Assembly: GCA_903884435.1 (NCBI GenBank)
Contig: CAISEY010000023.1
Span: 1 to 38,354, forward strand
Length of the DNA stretch: 38,354 bases
Source: an uncultured Hyphomicrobiales bacterium
Lineage (GTDB): Bacteria > Pseudomonadota > Alphaproteobacteria > Rhizobiales > Beijerinckiaceae
Direction of reading: 5' to 3'
Position 1 is the first letter of the stretch, and the number at the start of each line of letters is the position of its first letter. The position numbers were made by a program, and so were the translations under genes. Positions 23,592 to 30,714 of the stretch are shown piece by piece. The notes beneath the pieces were generated by a model. It made no database searches. It worked only from the letters and a program-made list of their open reading frames with translations, and was not told the origin of the DNA.

Positions 23592-24341
23592 ATGCGTACC
23601 GGGTTTCGCGTCGTTCTGGTTGCACTCGCCTGCGTTTGCGGGCGTCAGGCCGTCGCCCAGGAATGGTATACCGGTTCGGGCGAGAACAAGAGCGTGTCGA
23701 ACTTCGGCGCGGCCATCGACGCTTCGTTGACCGGCACCACCAAGAAATCAGAGCATGGCGGTCTGATCGGCACGATCGCTCCCTTCTCCAAACTCGAGGA
23801 ATCCGGCGCGCGCCTTCGCCTCGGCGGCATTCTTGGCGACTATACCTATGTCTCCGCGTCGCCGGGCGTGGGGACCGTCGTCGGTCACGAAACCGCGGGG
23901 AGCGTCCTCGGCGGCTACGAATGGACGACGCCAGGCACGTCCGTCGCCGTTTATCTCGGCGGCGAGTTGCAGAACCGCACGCTCAGCAAGCCGGACCCGA
24001 GCAACAAGATCACGGGCACGAGGGTGGGTTTCAAGGCCTCGGTCGATTTCAACGTGAACCCGACCTCCTACACGATGGCCTCGGGCAACATCACCTATTC
24101 CAGCAACAACAACGCCTATTACACCCGCTTCAAGGCGGGTCTCGCGATCACGGAGCGGATTTTCGTCGGCCCCGAAATGCTCTTTCTCGGCGACAACTTC
24201 TACAAGCAGTGGCGCGCCGGCGTGCATCTCACCGGCGCCAGGCTCGGTCCCATGCAGTTCGGCGTCTCCGGCGGCTACCTCAACGACCGCGACCAGGGCT
24301 CGGGCGCCTACGGCATCCTCGACGCGCGCGTCTCGTTCTGA
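23592..24341 (+). CDS. bcsS: Cellulose biosynthesis protein BcsS (outer-membrane barrel-like)
   Basis: Exported protein of 249 residues. A signal peptide (MRTGFRVVLVALACVCGRQAVAQ) is followed by alternating hydrophobic/polar strands with many Gly, Tyr and aromatic residues (LGGILGDYTYVSA, SVLGGYEW, FKASVDFNV, YYTRFKAGLAI, FGVSGGYL). It ends in ...ARVSF, with the terminal Phe typical of outer-membrane beta-barrels. It resembles the BcsS family found beside cellulose synthase genes in Hyphomicrobiales; its molecular role there is not established. It could take part in export across the outer membrane, a function otherwise lacking a BcsC porin in this locus (inference). Separated from bcsA by 150 bases with its own likely terminator. 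Confidence 0.75.
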   Translation: MRTGFRVVLVALACVCGRQAVAQEWYTGSGENKSVSNFGAAIDASLTGTTKKSEHGGLIGTIAPFSKLEESGARLRLGGILGDYTYVSASPGVGTVVGHETAGSVLGGYEWTTPGTSVAVYLGGELQNRTLSKPDPSNKITGTRVGFKASVDFNVNPTSYTMASGNITYSSNNNAYYTRFKAGLAITERIFVGPEMLFLGDNFYKQWRAGVHLTGARLGPMQFGVSGGYLNDRDQGSGAYGILDARVSF

Positions 24342-24358
24342 CGCAAGCGCGACGCGCC

Positions 24359-24382
24359 GCGCCGCGCCGGCGCCCGATTTTT
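24359..24382 (+). terminator. Weak candidate terminator after bcsS
   Basis: GCGCC (24359-24363) can pair with GGCGC (24369-24373), and TTTTT follows at 24378-24382 after CCGA. The four-base offset before the T-run weakens the call. Several overlapping GCGCC repeats allow alternative pairings. Confidence 0.3.
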
Positions 24383-24389
24383 ACGAATT

Positions 24390-24407
24390 GATAATGATAA
24401 CGATCGG
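24390..24407 (+). promoter_or_regulatory. GATAAT-type hexamer triplet upstream of bcsA (Fur-box-like)
   Basis: Three adjacent hexamers read GATAAT, GATAAC and GATCGG, followed by ATAAAT. A run of GATAAT hexamers is the classical description of a Fur box. In Hyphomicrobiales iron control often uses RirA or Irr instead, so the match may be chance in an A/T-rich promoter. It lies about 85 bases before the bcsA start. No clear -35/-10 pair was found in this gap. Confidence 0.25.
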
Positions 24408-24491
24408 ATAAATCCGCGCGTCCCGATTGAATCAACACTCTGATTAACCAATTCCGTCTAGATTCCAGGGTGATTGCAGGGGAACCATATT

Positions 24492-26792
24492 ATGTTGCGT
24501 TGGGTGCGCGTGGCGGCGTGGATAGGGAGCGGCCTGCTGGCCGTCGCCTTGCTCATGCAGCCCGTCAGCGTTGACGCCCAGCTGAGCCTGAGCCTCACGG
24601 TGATCGGGCTGATGATCGCGATCTGGAAATTCGGACGCGGCTTCATGGCCCGCCAGATGTTTCTGGCTCTCGGCAGCTTCGTCATCATGCGTTACATGTA
24701 CTGGCGCGTGACCAGCACGTTGCCGCCGTCGAGCGATCCCGTCGGGCTCGGGTTCGGTCTCGTGCTTCTCTGCGCCGAACTCTATTGCGTCGTCGTGCTC
24801 GTGATCAGCCTGATCATCAACGCCGATCCGCTGAAGCGCAAGCCCCTCGGACGCGACGACGACGACAAGCTTCCCGTGGTCGACGTGTTCATTCCCACCT
24901 ACAACGAGGATGACTACATTCTCGCGACGACGATCGCCGCGGCGAAGTCGATGGACTATCCGCCGGACAAGCTGAACGTCTGGCTGCTCGACGACGGCGG
25001 CTCCGACCAGAAGTGCAACGACAGGAATCCCGAGAAAGCCGCGGCAGCCCAGCTGCGGCGCGTCACGCTCCAGGGGCTCTGCCAGAGGCTCGGCGCGATC
25101 TACCACACGCGCAAGAAAAACGAGCACGCGAAGGCGGGCAACATGAACAACGCGCTGAAGGTCGCGACCGGCGAGATCGTCGTCGTGTTCGACGCCGACC
25201 ACGCGCCGTTTCGCGCCTTCCTGCGCGAAACCGTGGGCCTGTTCGCGCGCGATCCGAAGCTTTTTCTCGTGCAGACTCCGCACGTTTTCCTCAATCCGGA
25301 TCCCATCGAGAAGAATCTCAAGACCTTCTCCAGGATGCCTTCCGAAAACGAGATGTTCTATTCGGTCACGCAGCGCGGACTCGACAAGTGGAACGGTTCG
25401 TTTTTCTGCGGGTCGGCGGCGCTGTTGCGCCGGTCGGCGCTCGAGACCGTGGGCGGCTTCTCCGGCGTCACCATCACCGAGGATTGCGAAACCGCGCTCG
25501 ACCTTCATTCCACGGGCTGGAACAGGGCCTTCGTCGACAAGCCGCTGATCGCCGGCCTCCAGCCCGAAACGTTCGCCTCCTTCATTGGCCAGCGCTCTCG
25601 CTGGTGCCAGGGCATGTTCCAGATTCTCATGCTGAAGAATCCGGCGATGAAGCGCGGCCTCAGCATGATCCAGCGTCTTTGCTACCTCTCCAGCATGACG
25701 TTCTGGTTCTTCCCCGTGCCGCGCCTCATCTTCATGCTGGCGCCGCTCACCTACATTTTCTTCGACATCAAGATCTTCGTCTCGAACCTCGACGAGGCCA
25801 TCGCCTACACGACGACCTACATCATCGTGAACCTGATGTTGCAGAACTATCTGTTTGGCACGGTGCGCTGGCCCTGGATATCGGAGCTCTACGAATATCT
25901 TCAGGGCGTGTTCCTCGCCAAGGCCATCGTGTCCGTGATCGCCAATCCGCGCGCGCCGACCTTCAACGTCACGGCGAAGGGCCTGACGCTGGACAACGAT
26001 CACCTGTCCGAACTGTCCTGGCCGTTCTTCGCCATCTGGGGCGCGCTGTTCTCGGGCGGACTCATGGCGACGTGGCGTTATTTCTTCGAGCCGGGCGTCA
26101 GCAACCTCATGGTCGTCGTCGGCGCGTGGAATTGTTTCAACATGCTGATCGCCGGGGCCGCGCTGGGCTCCGTCGCCGAGCGCAAGCAGCCCGATCGCCA
26201 TCCCCGCCTGATCATCTCCCGCAAGGGCGTGTTCGATTGCGGCGGCGTGCGCGTCCCCGTGTCCATCGAGGACGTGTCCGCCGGCGGCTGTTCGATTCGC
26301 CCGCTGGACAACGCCGCGCCGGTCGACTGGCGGCTGGGCGAAACGTCGGGCCGCCTGTGGGTCGAGCCCATGGGCGTCATCGTGAAGAAGGAGACGCTGC
26401 CGATCGAGCTCAAGCACGTGAGCGTGGTCGGCGGAAAGCAGCGCTATGGCTTCGAGTTCACCGACATCAAGACCGAGGAATATTACGTCCTCGCCGACTT
26501 GATGTACGCGGATTCCGACGCGCTTCCGCGCTTCCTCGCCTCGCGCCGCAAGCACAAGAACGTCTTCGCGGGCACCGCGCAGTTCATTTTCTGGGGCTTT
26601 GTCGAACCCTTCCGGGCCTTCTCCTATCTCCGCAAGAAGGCGGAGGAGGAGAAAAAAGAGGCGATGAACGAGGCGAAGGCGCCCGAAATTCCGCAGGCGG
26701 ACACCACCATGCTGCGCAAGCTCATCCGGATCGCCAATCGCAAGGACGAGCCCGCGCCCGCCGCCGCCAATCCCGCGGCGAAGGTCGCCTGA
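24492..26792 (+). CDS. bcsA: Cellulose synthase catalytic subunit BcsA
   Basis: Membrane glycosyltransferase (766 residues) that polymerises UDP-glucose into cellulose and feeds it through its own channel. N-terminal membrane helices are followed by the GT2 domain with DDG (167-169), DAD (234-236), TED (329-331) and QRSRW (367-371), all intact. More membrane helices follow, then a C-terminal PilZ domain with DVSAGG (594-599). The PilZ arginine motif reads RKQPDR at 564-569, with Lys565 where RxxxR normally begins, so c-di-GMP control may be altered. ATG at 24492 is preferred over the upstream TTG at 24474 because GGGGA lies 8 bases before it. Two bases separate its stop from bcsB. Confidence 0.95.
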   Translation: MLRWVRVAAWIGSGLLAVALLMQPVSVDAQLSLSLTVIGLMIAIWKFGRGFMARQMFLALGSFVIMRYMYWRVTSTLPPSSDPVGLGFGLVLLCAELYCVVVLVISLIINADPLKRKPLGRDDDDKLPVVDVFIPTYNEDDYILATTIAAAKSMDYPPDKLNVWLLDDGGSDQKCNDRNPEKAAAAQLRRVTLQGLCQRLGAIYHTRKKNEHAKAGNMNNALKVATGEIVVVFDADHAPFRAFLRETVGLFARDPKLFLVQTPHVFLNPDPIEKNLKTFSRMPSENEMFYSVTQRGLDKWNGSFFCGSAALLRRSALETVGGFSGVTITEDCETALDLHSTGWNRAFVDKPLIAGLQPETFASFIGQRSRWCQGMFQILMLKNPAMKRGLSMIQRLCYLSSMTFWFFPVPRLIFMLAPLTYIFFDIKIFVSNLDEAIAYTTTYIIVNLMLQNYLFGTVRWPWISELYEYLQGVFLAKAIVSVIANPRAPTFNVTAKGLTLDNDHLSELSWPFFAIWGALFSGGLMATWRYFFEPGVSNLMVVVGAWNCFNMLIAGAALGSVAERKQPDRHPRLIISRKGVFDCGGVRVPVSIEDVSAGGCSIRPLDNAAPVDWRLGETSGRLWVEPMGVIVKKETLPIELKHVSVVGGKQRYGFEFTDIKTEEYYVLADLMYADSDALPRFLASRRKHKNVFAGTAQFIFWGFVEPFRAFSYLRKKAEEEKKEAMNEAKAPEIPQADTTMLRKLIRIANRKDEPAPAAANPAAKVA

Positions 26793-26794
26793 CC

Positions 26795-29587
26795 ATGGCC
26801 AGCCTCGCGCGCCTGATCATTCTCCCGACGGCGATCGCCGCCCTGCTGACGCCTCTCTCCGCGGAGGGCGCGCTGGCTCAGATTTTCACGACCGCGCCGC
26901 CGCGGCTGCACGGCATGGCGCCCGCTCCGGCTCCCGCGTCGCCTCCGCGTCTTTCGCCCGAAGCGACCGCGCAGGACGCCGCGGGCGCGCGTCAGCAGCC
27001 CGCCGCGCCGCCACGTCAGCTCGCGATTCCCGGATTTCCCGCGGCGCTGGACAGCCGGCCCATGCCAGGCTCCCGGTTCGAGGCGGCGGCCCCGCGGCCG
27101 GAACCCGCGCCATCCGGCGCCCAGAGGCCGGCGGCCGCCGCGACCGCGCCTGCTTCCGCGCCGCCGGTCTTCGCCGCGCCGTCGCCCTCGCTTTCTCCCG
27201 AGCCGTCGCGCCCGGCGGCGCAAGCGGCGCCCCCGAACGCGCCGCCGCAGGTCGCCGCGGCCCAGTCGCCGGCGCGCGTCATCCGCCATCTCACCAACAA
27301 CATCCAGGGCTTCCGGCTGTCGGGGGAAATCGGCTCGTCCGAATGGCCGATCTATTTCACCCAGGCGCAGACCCAGGATCGCCTGCAATTTCAGGTGGGA
27401 TATCTCGCCGCGGTGTCGGTGATGCCCGAGGCCTCCTATCTCAAGCTCGTCATCAACGACACGCTGGTCGGGCGCGCCAACATCCAGCCCACGCAGGGCG
27501 TCCGCACCATCACCTTCGACATTCCCGCCGGGCTCGTGCAGCCTGGCTTCAATTCCATTCGTCTGACGGCGGAACAGCATCATCGCGTCGATTGCTCGCT
27601 GGACGCCACCTACGAGCTCTGGACGCAGGTCGATCCCGGAAAAACCGGCTTCGTGTTGCCCGTCGGCGACCTCGGCGCGACCGGCATCGAGGATCTCGCC
27701 GCGTTGCCGCCGGACGAGCAGGGCGCCCTGCCCATCCGCATCGTCATGGCGGGCAAGACAACCCCGGAGCACATCGAACGCGTCATCCGCGCGGCGCAGA
27801 TCATTTCCATCGTTGGACGTTTCGAACAGCCCGTCGTCGACGTCGGCCCGTTGGCGTCGGGTCAGTACGGCATCAATCTGGTGATCGGCCAGGCCAACGC
27901 CATCAACGACATTCTCCTGCAGGCGCGCACGGGCCCGGTGACGTCGCCGCGGGCGATCATCGTGCCGGCTTCCGCCGGCCGCAAGACGACCGTCATCATC
28001 ACGGGCCGCGACGACGCCGAGGTCGACGCCGCCTTCGCGCAGATGGCCCTCGCGACGCAAATGCGCGGCACGACCGCCGGGCTTCGCGCCGCGCGCGCCT
28101 TCCCCGGCTACCGCCTCGAGGGCGGCCAGCGCGTCAAGCTGCGCGACCTTGGCATCACCAGCCAGGAATTCAGCGGCAGGCTGTTCCGCGCCGGCTTCAA
28201 CGTCATCATGCCTCCGGATTTCTACGCCGCCGATTATGGCAAGGCGACGTTCGACCTCGCCGGCGGCTACGCGGGCGGCCTCACCAACGCGGCGCAGATC
28301 ATCGTCAGCGTGAACGGCCGCAACGCCGTCAATCAGAAAATGCCGAAATACAACGGCGAGGTCTTCAAGCAGAACCCGATTCCGCTGCAACTCGGACATC
28401 TGCGCCCGGGACTCAATCGCATCGAGATCGAGGCGCAGGTTCCCGTGCCCGAGGATCAGGCCTGCGATCCGCTGGCGGCGATCAACGGTCGCAAGCGCTT
28501 CCTCTTCCTCGACACGACGGAAATCGAGTTGCCGCGGATCGCCCGCATCGCGCGCGTCCCCGATCTGGCGATCACCGCGACCGGCGGCTTCCCCTTCGTC
28601 AACGCCTCGATGCGGCCCAATCTCTTCGTGCCGCAGCCGGATCGTTATTCGATCGGGGCGTCCGCCACGATCGCCGCCCATCTCGCCATCGCGGCGGGGT
28701 CGCCAATCGATTTCCGCTTCACCGTGTCGTAGCCGCTCGCGGGGTCGGGGCAGACGCTCGTCATGGCGCCGTTCCTCGCGCTCGACGCCGAACTTCTGGC
28801 GTCGGTGGGGCTCAATCGCGACGACTTGCAGGCCCGCTGGCAAGAGCGCGTCACCGAGGCGCCGCGCGGCGCTGGCGACGATGGCCTGTCGGAATGGGAG
28901 CAGATCGCCCGCAACCGGCTCGTGCTGCAACGCAATTTTCCCGCCGCGTGTCATTTTCCAACGCCGCCCGGAGGTTTCAAGACCGCCTTGCTCGCCGATC
29001 GCTTCCCCGTTGGCGCGATCACGAAGGACAGCGGCGGACCGCGCGATCTGTTCGAGGAATGGGACACGCGCATCAGCAGTCAGTCGCGCATCATGGGCTA
29101 CCTTTCCGGTTTCGTGCGCGGCGTCAGCGACTGGTTCCAGGGCAAGTACTCCGGCGCGCGCGTCTGGATCGACCGCCAGCTCGATCTCAGCGGCGGCGGC
29201 TCCCCGATCACCAGCAATTCTTCGTTAATCATGGCGCAAAACATTCTGGGCGACACGACGGACTTCGTCTGGACCGTGGTGACCGCGCCGAACTCCGGAA
29301 TGCTCGCCCAATCCATCGGCTGCCTCGTGGATCCGCGCGTCTGGCGGCAAATCGCCGGGAGAATCGCGGTTCTCAACGCCGACGACGGCGCGGTCGTCGT
29401 GATTCCCGCCACCGATTCCCGTCTGATTCCGACACAGCCTCTCTCGGTCTGGAACGTCCGGCTGATCGTCGCGGGGTGGTTTTCGTTAAACGGCAAGGTT
29501 TACGTTTTGAGTGCGCTCGCCCTGGCCCTCATGCTGGCCGCGAGCACGCACTGGTTCTTGCGTAACGTCGGCAGGAGGGTCGACTGA
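26795..29587 (+). pseudogene. bcsB: Cellulose synthase periplasmic subunit BcsB, interrupted by an in-frame TAG
   Basis: BcsB spans the periplasm and is anchored by a C-terminal helix that docks on BcsA. A signal peptide (MASLARLIILPTAIAALL...) and a Pro/Ala-rich linker of about 130 residues precede the paired carbohydrate-binding/flavodoxin-like domains (VIRHLTNNIQGFRLSGEI onward). Codon 646 is TAG (28730-28732), giving a 645-residue product. The same frame continues without another stop from 28733 to 29587 for 284 residues, including the membrane anchor LSALALALMLAASTHWFLRN. Read through, the protein would be 930 residues. The downstream part keeps normal codon use, so decay is recent, or the stop is recoded or an error. 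An internal ATG at 28763 has no clear ribosome site. The final stop overlaps the bcsZ start. Confidence 0.88.
28730..28732 (+). other. In-frame amber codon within bcsB
   Basis: The codons around the stop read ACC GTG TCG TAG CCG CTC GCG. One substitution from CAG, GAG, AAG, TCG, TTG, TGG, TAC or TAT would explain it. No frameshift is needed: the flanking frame is identical on both sides. Confidence 0.9.
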
Positions 29588-30714
29588 TGTCGCGCGCTCT
29601 CGCGTCGGTCTGTCTCGCGCTGTTGGTGGCGGCGGTCGCCCCCGCGCGCGCGCAGGCGCCAGCCGGGGCTCCCGCGCCGCCGGAGCGGGAACTCGCCCTG
29701 AACGCGCGGGACATTCCCCTTGGCGGCGCGTTGAAGACGCCGCGCCTCTGGCAGGCCTGGAAGGCGAGCTTCGTCAGCGCGCAGGGGCGCGTCATCGATT
29801 CCGGCAACGGCATGATCAGCCACAGCGAGGGCCAGGGCTATGGAATGCTCTTCGCCGTCGCCGCCAACGATCGCGAAACCTTCGACCGCATCTGGGGCTG
29901 GACGCGCGCCAACCTGATGGTCCGCGACGACCAGCTCCTCGCCTGGCGCTGGGAGCCCGGCCAGCGGCCGGCCATCGCCGACATGAACAACGCGACCGAT
30001 GGCGACATTCTCGTCGCCTGGGCGCTGACCGAGGCCGCCGAACTCTGGGCGGAACTCTCGTATCGCATCGCGGCCCGGCGCGTCGCCGTCGAGGTCGGCC
30101 GCAAGACCATCATTTTCAAGACGAAGCGCGGCGCCTTGCTGTTGCCGGCCGTGCAGGGCTTTTCCGCCGAGGAACGGCCCGACGGTCCCGTCGTCAACCT
30201 TTCCTACTATGTCTTCCCGGCGTTTCCCCGGCTGAAGATCGTCGCGCCGGAATATGACTGGAGCGGCCTCGTCCAGACCGGCCTCGACATTCTCAAGGCT
30301 TCCGCCGCCGATGGCGCGAAACTGCCGCCGGACTGGCTGTCCGTGAAGGACGGAGAGGTCAAGCCCGCCGAGGGTTTCCAGCCGCGTTTCGCCTACAACG
30401 CCATTCGCATCCCGCTCTATCTCGCCTGGGCGGGCATTGGAGAGAAGGAGCACTACCGGGAATTCCAGACCTGGGGAAAGCGCCGTTCCGGACCGCTTCC
30501 CATCATCGACGTGAAGTCCGGGCGCGAGGCCGACAGTTTCCGCGAGCCTGGCTATTCCTCCGTCGCGCAGCTTCTCGAATGCGTCGTTTCGGAAGGAACG
30601 ACCGGCGCGGAGCTCGCCACGCCGCGCCCCGGCCAGAATTACTATCCCGCGACTTTGAATCTCCTCGCGGTGCTCGCGATTCAGATGAGGTATCCCTCGT
30701 GCGCCCGCATCTGA
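29587..30714 (+). CDS. bcsZ: Endo-beta-1,4-glucanase BcsZ (GH8)
   Basis: Periplasmic cellulase of 375 residues that trims or disentangles nascent cellulose during secretion. The signal peptide (MSRALASVCLALLVAAVAPARAQ) is followed by the GH8 domain. The likely acid catalyst is Glu81 in ISHSEGQGYGM; NNATDGDILVAWAL (134-147) holds the conserved Asp pair; FAYNAIRIPLYLAW follows later. An insertion-like loop (VEVGRKTIIFKTKRGALLL) interrupts the barrel compared with my memory of E. coli BcsZ. The start codon overlaps the bcsB stop by one base, so translation is probably coupled to that of bcsB, and the TAG in bcsB could lower its expression. Overlaps bcsK by 16 bases. Confidence 0.94.
   Translation: MSRALASVCLALLVAAVAPARAQAPAGAPAPPERELALNARDIPLGGALKTPRLWQAWKASFVSAQGRVIDSGNGMISHSEGQGYGMLFAVAANDRETFDRIWGWTRANLMVRDDQLLAWRWEPGQRPAIADMNNATDGDILVAWALTEAAELWAELSYRIAARRVAVEVGRKTIIFKTKRGALLLPAVQGFSAEERPDGPVVNLSYYVFPAFPRLKIVAPEYDWSGLVQTGLDILKASAADGAKLPPDWLSVKDGEVKPAEGFQPRFAYNAIRIPLYLAWAGIGEKEHYREFQTWGKRRSGPLPIIDVKSGREADSFREPGYSSVAQLLECVVSEGTTGAELATPRPGQNYYPATLNLLAVLAIQMRYPSCARI

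Noticed and set aside
24444-26555. A 703-codon open frame on the minus strand opposite bcsA
   Set aside because: bcsA has every catalytic motif of its family; the antisense product is rich in His, Arg, Asp and Glu without a fold signature.
26624-28954. A long minus-strand frame opposite bcsB
   Set aside because: Shadow of bcsB. It does not support a real gene that would explain the TAG in bcsB.
28763-29587. A separate gene starting at the ATG after the bcsB stop
   Set aside because: It is in the same frame as bcsB, continues its sequence without overlap or ribosome site, and contains the normal BcsB C-terminus.
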